DNA of 64,000 nucleotides from Persicitalea sp964500445. GTDB taxonomy: Bacteria; Bacteroidota; Bacteroidia; Cytophagales; Spirosomataceae. The notes under the pieces were generated by a model that was not told the origin of the DNA, did no database searches, and worked only from the letters and a program-made list of their open reading frames with translations. The stretch lies in assembly GCA_964500445.1 (NCBI GenBank), contig CAZCOG010000030.1:1-64000 (forward strand). The letters run 5' to 3'. Positions within the stretch are counted from its first letter, which is position 1, and the number at the start of each line of letters is the position of its first letter. The position numbers and the translations under genes were made by a program. This document shows, piece by piece, positions 24,654 through 32,888 of the stretch.

Positions 24654-25598
24654 TCAAATCCACCGCTTTTTCCTGAAAAACCAAAGTACTACGAACGACG
24701 ACAGCACCATCAGTATCAGCGACGCCCAGAAACCCCACGACCAGCCCGAGGTGGGAAGCGACACGAAGTTCATCCCGAAAATGCCCGCAATGAGCGTGGG
24801 AGGCATGAAAATGATCGTCACGACGGTGAAAATCTTGATCACCTGACTTTGCTCGAGGTTGATAAGGCCCATGAAGGTATTCTGCAAATATTCCAGTCGC
24901 TCGAAGTTGAAGGTGGTGTATTCCAGCAGTGAGCTGATATCTTTCAGGATAATACGCAGATGTTCCTTCCGGTCTTCGGGAAAGTACTGGCTGCGCAAAA
25001 TGCCCGAAAGCACGCGTTGTTTGTCGATGGACGTTTCGCGCAGCATCATCGTGATTTCCTGCAACGAGCTGATTCTGATAAGTACTTCCTGCCGTGCTTT
25101 CTGCTCCCGGATGAGGTCTTTGCTAATCGAGGAAATATCGCGTGAAATAGCTTCCAGCGAATCGGCGTCGGCCTCGATGCGGGTTTCGAGCAGCATCAGC
25201 ATAAAGTCTACGCCCGTCTGGAAGGTATCGGGGCTGACCTTCATTTTCTTGACCGTGTCGGCGAATGTCTTGGAGTCGCCGCGGCGGTAGGTGAATAGCA
25301 CGTTGCCCCGCAGGATGAACGACACGGGGTAGGTTTGGTAGCCGTTCGTATTGATCTGTAGAAAATTGGAGTTGGCGTTGATCGTGTCGTGCTGTTCAAA
25401 AAAACGCGCACTGCTTTCGATTTCCACAATTTCCTGTGGCGTTTGAAAGTCGATGTCACACTTGGTTTCCACCCATTCCTCTTCCTCCCGCGAGGGCGAC
25501 TGTAAGTCAACCCACAGCGGATGTTCGATCCTGCCCAGTTCTCGCACGTCGGTTTCGCGCTTAATCAGGCGGCCTTCTTTGTAGAAAATGCGTACCAT
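24654..25598 (-). CDS. corA: CorA-family magnesium/divalent cation transporter
   Basis: 314 residues. A long acidic N-terminal cytoplasmic domain with helices (about 100-250) ends in the two C-terminal membrane segments. The CorA signature GMN is present in AGIFGMNF, at the end of the first membrane helix. CorA pentamers import Mg2+ and related cations. The very C-terminus is basic (RKKR), as usual. A -7 box lies 42 bases upstream. Confidence 0.93.
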   Translation of the reverse strand: MVRIFYKEGRLIKRETDVRELGRIEHPLWVDLQSPSREEEEWVETKCDIDFQTPQEIVEIESSARFFEQHDTINANSNFLQINTNGYQTYPVSFILRGNVLFTYRRGDSKTFADTVKKMKVSPDTFQTGVDFMLMLLETRIEADADSLEAISRDISSISKDLIREQKARQEVLIRISSLQEITMMLRETSIDKQRVLSGILRSQYFPEDRKEHLRIILKDISSLLEYTTFNFERLEYLQNTFMGLINLEQSQVIKIFTVVTIIFMPPTLIAGIFGMNFVSLPTSGWSWGFWASLILMVLSSFVVLWFFRKKRWI

Positions 25599-25640
25599 TT
25601 CGAGATTTCAGCCTTAAAGAGATGGGTTCTCTGTTGACCT

Positions 25641-25648
25641 CAAAGATA
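25641..25648 (-). promoter_or_regulatory. -7 box (TAtcTTTG) of corA
   Basis: An exact minus-strand TAnnTTTG match 42 bases ahead of the corA start. No good -33 at the usual spacing. No Mg-sensing leader is visible in such a short 5' region. Confidence 0.45.
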
Positions 25649-25752
25649 GGGACAAATGCGAACAGGTCAGGAAGAACTTCTCCGTCAGTCAAAAATTGAG
25701 GCCATGATAGGGATTTCGGAAAAAACTCTATCGTTTATAGGCGCAGATTAAC

Positions 25753-25760
25753 TAAGTTTG
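25753..25760 (+). promoter_or_regulatory. -7 box (TAagTTTG) of the RemB/Wzi-like gene
   Basis: An exact match. It lies on top of the first in-frame codon of the longest frame (TTG 25758), which argues that translation starts further down at 25845 or 25854. Confidence 0.55.
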
Positions 25761-25844
25761 GCACTTTTTAAGCTTAGGCATGTGCGTTTGGCACCTTTTG
25801 TGCTGGCTATTCCTGTTCAAGAGCCCACGCGCTTATTTGCTCCA

Positions 25845-27575
25845 ATGAATCCAATGATCCGTAAAGTACTGCTGTTGTGTGTTTGTGTGTTGTCGGGGGG
25901 GGCGTACTGTTTCGGTCAAAGTACCTTTATTCCGCTCAACGACGACTATTATCATCTGATTGACCGGCTCGAAATCAAACGAGGCAAATTTTCGGAGGGA
26001 TTTCATTCTAATGTAAAGCCCTTCGAGCGAAAAGCGGTCGTAGCTCTGACCGACAGCATTCTTGAAGAGGGTAACGTTAAACTCACCTCCGTGGACCGCG
26101 CCACGATCGACTACCTTCGCCAGGACAGTTGGGAGTGGCTAACCAGCGAGCCGCCTATGCCGGATTCGATTGCGGCCATGTCGCGACTGGGTACTATTTC
26201 TACGGAAATTCCGGTAAAAAAAAGAACATTCTTCGATCAGCCTTCGGACCTGTACAGCCTGCAAACCGAGGACGTAGACCTGCACGTAAATTTCGCTTCC
26301 GATAATTATTACGGAGCCGAAACCAATACGAGCAAAAATATGTGGTTTACGGCCCGGGGTGTGGAGATTCGTGGCATCATCAACCAGAAACTGGGATTTT
26401 ACAGCTTTGTGGCGGATAACCAGGGGATTTTTCCAAGATATGTCCAAAACTATATTGGCCAATACAACACTCCGGGAGAAGGGTTGACAAAGGCCGCAGG
26501 TAGTCTGGGGCTTGACTTTCTGTCGGCGCGGGGCTACATCACTTTCCGGCCATTGAAAAACATTGCCGTCCAGTTTGGTCATGACCGCAATTTCATTGGC
26601 AGCGGCTACCGTTCCATGATACTTTCTGACCTTAGCAGCCCCTATCTTTTTCTTAAGATCACCACGCAGTTGGGTAAATTTCAGTATACCAATTTGTGGT
26701 CCAGCATGATCAACTTCCAAACTCCGAACGGGAGTCTCAGCCGCTACAAAACCAAAAAGTACACGGCCATGCACCACCTGAGCCTCAACCTCTCAGATCG
26801 GTTCAACATCGGAATCTTCGAAGCCGAAGTATTTGGTCCCGACAGCACGCATACCGGGTTTGATCTCAACTACCTCAATCCTATCATTTTCTACCGCTTC
26901 GTGGAGTCGTACCTGGGAAGCCAGGACAACGCCCTTTTAGGGGCTGATTTTCGCTGGTTAGTGGCTAAACGTATGTCGATATACGGGCAGTTTATGATGG
27001 ATGAATTCCTGACCAAGTACTATTTTAGCAATACAGGCTCCTGGACAAAGAAGTACGCTACCCAGATAGGGGGCAAATACGTGGATGCATTCGGCATACC
27101 AAACCTGGACTTACAGGCAGAGTACAATATGGCCCGGCCCTACACCTACTCCCACCGCGACGGCGCGCGCAACTATACCCACTGGCGGCAGCCGCTGGCC
27201 CACCCGTTAGGTGCCAACTTTACGGAGTTCTTGACTATTATCCGCTACAAGCCTATCCCCCGCCTCACAGCCTATGGCACCATCATGTGGACCCACAAAG
27301 GCCTGGATTTTGACGGAAAAAATCTGGGCGGAAATATTCTGCTGGACTACGAAACCAGGGTGGACGACTTTGGGAATTTTCTCACGCAAGGTGCATCCCA
27401 GTTCACGCGGCTTACCGACCTGCGGCTGTCGTACATGCTGACCCACAACTTGTTTCTGGATGGTCGCCTGATGTGGCGACGGGAAGAAACACCCAACTAC
27501 GCGGTGGTCCGAAAAACCCGCCTACACACAATCGCGCTGCGATATAACATTCCTTATCGCCAGCAGATTTTTTAA
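25845..27575 (+). CDS. RemB/Wzi-like outer-membrane protein
   Basis: 576 residues from ATG 25845 (ATG 25854 is an alternative); both start just ahead of the signal peptide (IRKVLLLCVCVLSGGAYCFGQ), and the longer frame overlaps the promoter box. The mature protein shows a periplasmic N-terminal part and then an 18-strand-like barrel rich in aromatic strands (VQFGHDRNFIGSGYRSMILSD, LNLSDRFNIGIFEAEVFG). This matches the capsule-assembly Wzi/gliding-motility RemB family. Wzi anchors capsule; RemB contributes to gliding in Flavobacterium. It is followed 24 bases later by gmhA, suggesting a surface-glycan connection. Confidence 0.75.
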   Translation: MNPMIRKVLLLCVCVLSGGAYCFGQSTFIPLNDDYYHLIDRLEIKRGKFSEGFHSNVKPFERKAVVALTDSILEEGNVKLTSVDRATIDYLRQDSWEWLTSEPPMPDSIAAMSRLGTISTEIPVKKRTFFDQPSDLYSLQTEDVDLHVNFASDNYYGAETNTSKNMWFTARGVEIRGIINQKLGFYSFVADNQGIFPRYVQNYIGQYNTPGEGLTKAAGSLGLDFLSARGYITFRPLKNIAVQFGHDRNFIGSGYRSMILSDLSSPYLFLKITTQLGKFQYTNLWSSMINFQTPNGSLSRYKTKKYTAMHHLSLNLSDRFNIGIFEAEVFGPDSTHTGFDLNYLNPIIFYRFVESYLGSQDNALLGADFRWLVAKRMSIYGQFMMDEFLTKYYFSNTGSWTKKYATQIGGKYVDAFGIPNLDLQAEYNMARPYTYSHRDGARNYTHWRQPLAHPLGANFTEFLTIIRYKPIPRLTAYGTIMWTHKGLDFDGKNLGGNILLDYETRVDDFGNFLTQGASQFTRLTDLRLSYMLTHNLFLDGRLMWRREETPNYAVVRKTRLHTIALRYNIPYRQQIF

Positions 27576-27599
27576 TCAATGGATAATGGAAAGTCGACA

Positions 27600-28187
27600 A
27601 TGGAGAATGGCAGTTATCAGGATTTAATAGTTAAAGAACTTACCGAAGCCCAACGGGTGCTAAATGAGTTTCTGACCAATCCTGCGCAACTTAAAGTGAT
27701 CGAAAGCGCCGCCGCGCTGATGGCCGAAGCTATCCTGGACAACCGCAAAATTATCTCTTGCGGTAACGGTGGCTCGCACTGCGACGCGATGCACTTTGCC
27801 GAGGAACTTACGGGTCGTTACCGTGACAACCGCCGCGCGCTGCCCGCCATTGCCATCTCCGATCCCAGTCACCTGAGCTGTGTGAGCAATGACTTCGGCT
27901 TCGAGTTCGTATTTTCGCGCTTCGTTGAGGGGCTGGGGCGGCCGGGTGACGTACTATTGGGGCTAAGTACCAGCGGCAACTCAGCCAATATCCTTCGAGC
28001 CGTGGAAGCGGCCCGTTCCAAAGGTATGAAAGTGGTGATTTTATCGGGTAAAGACGGGGGCAAACTGGCGGGACTTGCGGATGTAGAAATCCGCGTACCC
28101 CATTTCGGATACGCGGATCGCATTCAGGAAATTCACATTAAGGTCATCCACATTTTCATGTTGCTCATTGAAAAAATGGTTGTGTGA
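27600..28187 (+). CDS. gmhA: Sedoheptulose-7-phosphate isomerase
   Basis: 195 residues from ATG 27600. The frame also offers ATG 27579, but homologues begin near YQDLI, only five residues into the shorter version. SIS-domain enzyme: SCGNGGSHCDAMHFAEELTG (about 54-73), LSTSGNSANILRAV, and the C-terminal RVPHFGYADRIQEIHIKVIH with the conserved Glu/His. GmhA makes D-glycero-D-manno-heptose-7-phosphate, the first step to ADP- or GDP-heptose for LPS or glycoprotein glycans. The remaining heptose genes are absent from the window. It probably shares a transcript with the RemB/Wzi-like gene. Confidence 0.93.
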   Translation: MENGSYQDLIVKELTEAQRVLNEFLTNPAQLKVIESAAALMAEAILDNRKIISCGNGGSHCDAMHFAEELTGRYRDNRRALPAIAISDPSHLSCVSNDFGFEFVFSRFVEGLGRPGDVLLGLSTSGNSANILRAVEAARSKGMKVVILSGKDGGKLAGLADVEIRVPHFGYADRIQEIHIKVIHIFMLLIEKMVV

Positions 28188-28224
28188 GGATGCGCTTTGG
28201 TCAGAAACATGGCATACCGTGTTT

Positions 28225-28980
28225 CTACTTGGTCCGCCGCATCGTCCATTTGAGAGCTTCCAGCAGGTGTTTTACAAACAGGGGCTCCACGTATGATTCG
28301 TCGGTATGACCGCCGCCTGTGTAGTAGGCCCGTCCGCCATCAAACTCGTGGTACCAGATGAAAGGGTGCATCCGCCCGTTCTTACCCCCTTCGTAGCTGG
28401 TTTCGTCCAGAGTAGCCAGTACCGTGATGCCCGGCTGAATACTTTTATAATTATACAGCTCATCGAATCGCCGCCACATATTGGGCAGGAAGCTGGTGGT
28501 AGGATGTACTTTGTTCCAGACAATTATATCCACATTCTGCTGCTTGGGGTGGCTGAGAAAATAGGCACCCGCTAGTTTATTGTACCAGGGCCAATCGTAT
28601 TCCGTGTCAGCAGCAGCATGGATACCCAGCCAACCGCCTCCACCCTGAATGTACTTCTCGAAGGCAGCCTGCTGTTCGGCGTTAAGAATATCGCCGGTAG
28701 TACTTAAGAACACCACCGTCTTATATTTCTTTAAGTTGTCGAGGGTGAAGGCCGAAGCGTCCTCCGTTGTATCTACCTGGAACCTATTCTCGGCCCCCAG
28801 TTTCATTAAAGCTACTTTGCCCGCCGCAATGGATTTATGCCGGAAGCCCGCCGTTTTAGAAAAAACCAAAATGGCGTCGGGCGCCGCCGCGCCAGGGACT
28901 GCGACCTCAGGAGACGCAGATGGAGCAGCTTGAGAAGCAGAAAATGAGAGTAAGCAAAAAAGCAGGAAGATTTTTTTCAT
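28225..28980 (-). CDS. Secreted ThuA-domain protein
   Basis: 251 residues from ATG 28980; the frame extends 33 bases upstream, but this start puts the signal peptide (KKIFLLFCLLSFSASQAAP) first. ThuA domain (glutamine-amidotransferase-like fold) with ILVFSKTAGFRHKSIAAG, VVFLSTTGDIL, GGGWLGIHAAADTEYDWPWY, HPFIWYHEFDGGRAYYTGGGH. ThuA was named for trehalose utilisation; exported members are common beside sugar-oxidation genes in this phylum and their reaction is uncertain. It stands alone, convergent with gmhA. Confidence 0.88.
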   Translation of the reverse strand: MKKIFLLFCLLSFSASQAAPSASPEVAVPGAAAPDAILVFSKTAGFRHKSIAAGKVALMKLGAENRFQVDTTEDASAFTLDNLKKYKTVVFLSTTGDILNAEQQAAFEKYIQGGGGWLGIHAAADTEYDWPWYNKLAGAYFLSHPKQQNVDIIVWNKVHPTTSFLPNMWRRFDELYNYKSIQPGITVLATLDETSYEGGKNGRMHPFIWYHEFDGGRAYYTGGGHTDESYVEPLFVKHLLEALKWTMRRTK

Positions 28981-29140
28981 CGGGATGATATTTGATAGAA
29001 ATGAATTCATCATTCAAAGCCGGCTTAGCCATAGCTTTACTCTTTCGGTAATGGCTAAACTTCTTTGTGCTTAAGTAATTTCTCAAATTGGCATTTGAAG
29101 AAGGCTTACTTTTACAATTATCTCAAAAATCACTTAGCCC

Positions 29141-29581
29141 ATGCGCGTCCGCCCTTCCGCCCTGATTATCGAAAGAAACTGTGTCCTTACCATGAAGTAC
29201 CATTATGGAGGCCAGGACGTTTACGCCCTGCCGGGCGGCAATCCCGACCCCGGCGAGAGCCTGTCGGAAGTAATCGTGCGGGAACTAAGGGAAGAACTGG
29301 GCGTGGAAACTGAGGTAGACCAACTGATTCTGTGTGGAGAGGTAATCGGGGAAGATGGCCGTAAGGATGCGCTCCACGCCGTCTTTGCGGTACATCTTAT
29401 CGCGGGCTTGCCTCAACTCAATCCTGAACATACCTCGGCGTTGTCCGTCGAGTGGCTTGCTATTGATAGTTTAGAGGACAAGCATCTTTATCCCAACGTA
29501 GGGGAAGATGTAAAAGCACTCCTGGCCGGAGAATTACGCGGCGTATATCTGGGAAGAATCGACCAGCCCTACGTCGAATGA
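29141..29581 (+). CDS. Nudix hydrolase
   Basis: 146 residues. The Nudix box GGNPDPGESLSEVIVREL plus REELGV (about 33-55) fits the GX5EX7REUXEEXGU pattern, giving the Mg-binding catalytic helix. Nudix enzymes hydrolyse nucleoside diphosphates linked to another group; the substrate cannot be told. A one-mismatch -7 box TActTTTA lies at 29107-29114 with a TTG 16 bp further upstream. Confidence 0.9.
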   Translation: MRVRPSALIIERNCVLTMKYHYGGQDVYALPGGNPDPGESLSEVIVRELREELGVETEVDQLILCGEVIGEDGRKDALHAVFAVHLIAGLPQLNPEHTSALSVEWLAIDSLEDKHLYPNVGEDVKALLAGELRGVYLGRIDQPYVE

Positions 29582-29617
29582 AAAAACGCGGTTAGCGCTC
29601 CAGGCACTAACCGCGTT
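29581..29617 (-). terminator. Stem-loop terminator of typA
   Basis: AACGCGGTTAG (29585-29595) pairs with CTAACCGCGTT (29607-29617). On the minus strand the stem is followed by TTTTTT (29581-29586), so it ends the leftward typA transcript. It also sits directly after the Nudix stop and may work both ways. Confidence 0.8.
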
Positions 29618-29671
29618 AAAGAATCAGCACATCACCCCGCCGAAAGCCGTTGGCCGACTGCCTATGGCCGA

Positions 29672-31486
29672 CTATGCCATTTCCAGCTTCGCCGCGTTAC
29701 GCTTACGATCCGTCTCTTCCAGGTAGATCTTGCGCATACGAATGCTGCCGGGGGTTACTTCCAGGTACTCGTCTTTCTGGATATATTCCAAAGATTCTTC
29801 CAGCGAGAAGTTGATCTTCGGCGCGATACGCAGCCCGTCGTCGGAGCCGGAAGCCCGCATGTTGGTGAGCTTCTTGGCTTCCTGCAAATTGACCACGATG
29901 TCGTTGGGACGGTTATGTTCGCCCACTACCTGGCCGCCGTAAATTTCCTCGCCCGGACCAATGAAGAAACGTCCGCGATCCTGTAATTTGTCGATGGTAT
30001 AGCCCGTAGACATACCCGTTCCTTTAGAAATGATGGAGCCACTGTTGCGGCTCGGAATTGGCCCCCGATAGGGTTCAAAGCTCTTGAAACGGTGCGTTAG
30101 CACGGCCTCGCCCTGCGTGGCAGTAAGCACGTTGGAGCGTAAGCCGATCAGCCCGCGCGACGGGATTTCAAATTCCAGGTGTTGCAAGTCGCCTTTCGGC
30201 TCCATTACCAGTAGTTCGCCCTTACGCTGCGTGGCTAGTTCGATGACCTTGCCTGCCGTAGCCTCCGGTACATCCACAACCATTGTTTCAATAGGTTCGA
30301 GGCGGTTGCCGTTTTCGTCTTCTTTGAAAAGTACCTGTGGTTGCCCTACCTGTAACTCATACCCTTCGCGGCGCATGGTCTCGATTAATACCGACAGGTG
30401 CAGGATACCCCGGCCAAAAACCAGGAATTTATCTTCGCTGCCGCCCGACTCTACGCGCAGGGCCAGGTTCTTCTCGGTTTCTTTAATCAGACGGTCGCGC
30501 AGGTGGCGCGAGGTCACAAACTTACCTTCTTTACCGAAAAACGGTGAGTTGTTGATCGTGAAGAGCATGTTCATCGTTGGCTCGTCCACCGCGATGCGGG
30601 GCAGAGCCTCGGGATTTTCCAGGTCGGCCAGGGTGTCGCCGATCTCGAAGTCGTCGATACCCGTCACGGCGCAAATATCGCCCGCCTGTACTTCACTCAC
30701 CTTCTGACGGCCCAGACCTTCAAAGGTTTGGAGTTCTTTGATTTTCACTTTCTTGATCACCCCGTTGGCTTTACAAAGCGACATTTGTGCGCCTTCTTTC
30801 AGCGTACCACGCAGCAAGCGGCCGATGGCAATCCGACCCACGAAAGCATTGTAGTCCAGTGAAGTAATCTGCATCTGCGGCGTACCTTCATTTACGGGAG
30901 CTGGCGGAATCTGCTCGATAATCGTGTCGAGCAAAAACGTAATATCTTCAGTGGGATGCTGCCAGTCGGGCCCCATCCAACCCTGCTTGGACGAACCGTA
31001 CACGGTTACGAAGTCAAGCTGCTCCTCGGTACCACCAAGGTTGAACATCAGGTCGAACACGTTCTCCTGTACTTCTTCGGGGCGGCAGTTTTCTTTATCT
31101 ACCTTGTTGACTACCACAATGGGCTTCAGGCCCAGTTCCAGCGCTTTACCCAGCACGAAGCGGGTCTGCGGCATCGGTCCTTCGAAGGCATCCACGAGCA
31201 GCAGCACGCCGTCAGCCATTTTCAGGACGCGCTCCACCTCGCCACCAAAGTCGGCGTGGCCTGGGGTATCGATAACGTTAATTTTGACATCCTTATAGCG
31301 AACCGACACGTTTTTGGACGTGATCGTGATGCCGCGCTCGCGCTCAAGGTCATTGTTGTCAAGAATCAGGTCATCAAACTCCTGGTTCTCGCGAAATAGC
31401 TTGGATGCGTGGATGATCTTGTCCACGAGCGTAGTTTTGCCGTGGTCAACGTGGGCAATAATTGCGATGTTACGAATGGATTGCAT
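29672..31486 (-). CDS. typA: Ribosome-associated translational GTPase TypA/BipA
   Basis: 604 residues, full length. The EF-G-like G domain has AHVDHGKTTLVDKI (P-loop), RERGITITSKN (switch I), DTPGHADFGGEVERVL (switch II) and VVNKVDKENC. It continues into EF-G-type domains II/III/V and the BipA C-terminal domain (SGTVREEF-type region). It binds ribosomes and helps 50S assembly and stress growth. Monocistronic, with a -7 box about 90 bases upstream and a terminator downstream. Confidence 0.96.
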   Translation of the reverse strand: MQSIRNIAIIAHVDHGKTTLVDKIIHASKLFRENQEFDDLILDNNDLERERGITITSKNVSVRYKDVKINVIDTPGHADFGGEVERVLKMADGVLLLVDAFEGPMPQTRFVLGKALELGLKPIVVVNKVDKENCRPEEVQENVFDLMFNLGGTEEQLDFVTVYGSSKQGWMGPDWQHPTEDITFLLDTIIEQIPPAPVNEGTPQMQITSLDYNAFVGRIAIGRLLRGTLKEGAQMSLCKANGVIKKVKIKELQTFEGLGRQKVSEVQAGDICAVTGIDDFEIGDTLADLENPEALPRIAVDEPTMNMLFTINNSPFFGKEGKFVTSRHLRDRLIKETEKNLALRVESGGSEDKFLVFGRGILHLSVLIETMRREGYELQVGQPQVLFKEDENGNRLEPIETMVVDVPEATAGKVIELATQRKGELLVMEPKGDLQHLEFEIPSRGLIGLRSNVLTATQGEAVLTHRFKSFEPYRGPIPSRNSGSIISKGTGMSTGYTIDKLQDRGRFFIGPGEEIYGGQVVGEHNRPNDIVVNLQEAKKLTNMRASGSDDGLRIAPKINFSLEESLEYIQKDEYLEVTPGSIRMRKIYLEETDRKRNAAKLEMA

Positions 31487-31573
31487 TTCTTTTTACCTGG
31501 TCAGTTGTTGATTTTTTCAGCCAATTGGGCCAGAGAAAGCAATTCCCAGTCTCCGCCCCGCAAAAACAAGCCG

Positions 31574-31581
31574 CAAAAGTA
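31574..31581 (-). promoter_or_regulatory. -7 box (TActTTTG) of typA
   Basis: An exact minus-strand TAnnTTTG match about 88 bases ahead of the typA start. No good -33 TTTG at the usual spacing. Confidence 0.45.
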
Positions 31582-31684
31582 CGGACTTTTTAGCTGAATA
31601 GCAGTTTTTTACAATTAATTAATCGTAAACATTGCGAAAACGTTCATCGGTCTGGAAGAAGTGCAAAAAATGAGGAAAGAAACA

Positions 31685-31823
31685 AGAAGCTGTTTGAATT
31701 AATCCTTCAAGCTTAAAATGGTGCTTTTTCACCAATCCTGCGTCGCCAAACTTCAAATTTGGCCCCTTGTTTTAATAAAAAATCACTCATTTTTATCAAT
31801 AAAAACTAACTCAAACAGCTTCT
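31685..31823. mobile_element. MITE-like element with 17-bp terminal inverted repeats
   Basis: AGAAGCTGTTTGAATTA (31685-31701) and the complement of AGAAGCTGTTTGAGTTA (31807-31823) match at 16 of 17 positions and bound 105 bases of non-coding AT-rich DNA. The size and sharp terminal repeats fit a miniature inverted-repeat transposable element. I see no clear target-site duplication and no second copy in the window. Confidence 0.5.
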
Positions 31824-31948
31824 AAATTATGAAATGAAGAATAAAAGGCGGAATAGTGCCGATTACCGGCGATAAGATTAGGCTGGCTCCGCAGAATCAG
31901 AAAAGGATTTTATTAAAAAGTACTTTAGTTCGCTTACTCATCTTACCC

Positions 31949-32686
31949 ATGAATATGATCAAGTGTATGAAAAAGGTCAGTCTGTTTGCCGCCATTTTTG
32001 CGCTCTTCAATTTTCTGACAGCTTTTCAACCATCGCCATTGGACATCGCAGACCCAGGTACTTATCTCACGGACATCAAAAGCGAGTTGAGTAAAGAATG
32101 GCCGAAGAACCGTTCTATTACCCTGCTGTTTCACGGTCACAGTGTTCCGGCTGGATACTTCAAAACGCCGATTGTTAATACGTTGGGCGCTTATCCTCAT
32201 CAGTTGCTAAAAAAACTGAAAACCCAATACCCTTACGCAGTCATCAATGTATTGGTAACGGCCATCGGGGGCGAAAATTCCGAACAGGGTGCGGCGCGCT
32301 TTCAGACGGATGTATTACCTCACAAACCCAACGTACTTTTTATCGACTACGCGCTTAATGATCGGCGGATTGGTTTGGAAAAAGCACGACAATCCTGGCA
32401 GACTATGATCGAGCAGGCACAGCAGGCAGGCATCAAAGTCATCCTGCTCACGCTCACACCCGACTTGAAAGTAGATATGCGCGATCCCGAAAACGAACTT
32501 AACCGGCACGCCAATCAGATTCGACAACTGGCTTCCCGCTACCAGACCGGTCTGGTCGACAGCTACCGGACGTTCGATACCGTTCGCCAGCAAGGCGATG
32601 CCCTGAGCCATTATATGGCGCAGGGCAACCACCCCAACGAAGCAGGGCATACGCTGGTTGCAGATGAGCTGGTAAAGTGGTTTTGA
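31949..32686 (+). CDS. Secreted SGNH/GDSL-type hydrolase
   Basis: 245 residues from ATG 31949 (ATG 31967 also possible); the longer frame adds residues unlike a signal peptide. The signal/anchor is VSLFAAIFALFNFLTAF. SGNH blocks: LLFHGHSVPAGYF (the nucleophile Ser lies in GHS), AIGGENSEQG (oxyanion Gly), FIDYALNDRR (Asn block III) and GNHPNEAGH (Asn-His pair, with Asn in place of the usual Asp). Related enzymes deacetylate or de-esterify carbohydrates. No glycan genes adjoin, so the substrate is open. Confidence 0.78.
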   Translation: MNMIKCMKKVSLFAAIFALFNFLTAFQPSPLDIADPGTYLTDIKSELSKEWPKNRSITLLFHGHSVPAGYFKTPIVNTLGAYPHQLLKKLKTQYPYAVINVLVTAIGGENSEQGAARFQTDVLPHKPNVLFIDYALNDRRIGLEKARQSWQTMIEQAQQAGIKVILLTLTPDLKVDMRDPENELNRHANQIRQLASRYQTGLVDSYRTFDTVRQQGDALSHYMAQGNHPNEAGHTLVADELVKWF

Positions 32687-32828
32687 GAAATTGTACAATA
32701 GCTACACTACTGCCATTCACGATGTAGAGCACTAGCAACATTCTTTGGATTGAGTTGATCGCCAAAATTTGAGATATTTAGAAAAGCATTAATTGCCATT
32801 CCATTAGTAGACATTCTTAAATCTTCGA

Positions 32829-32855
32829 TATTTTTGCATATCTTAATGTGCAAAA
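32829..32855 (+). promoter_or_regulatory. -7 box inside an inverted repeat ahead of the DUF4143 ATPase
   Basis: TAttTTTG (32829-32836) is an exact -7 box. TTTTGCA (32832-32838) and TGCAAAA (32849-32855) form a 7-bp inverted repeat spanning the likely transcription start, a possible operator. Confidence 0.45.
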
Positions 32856-32888
32856 CGCCCCGAATAATGCCTATCCAAATATGCAGAT

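Larger units (their letters stand above)
31487..31948. other. 462-bp intergenic region holding a MITE-like element
   Basis: A divergent spacer between typA and the SGNH hydrolase gene. It contains the typA -7 box (31574-31581) and a 139-bp element bounded by 17-bp inverted repeats (31685-31823). No convincing coding sequence; the open frame running back from the hydrolase starts with non-signal residues. Confidence 0.6.
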
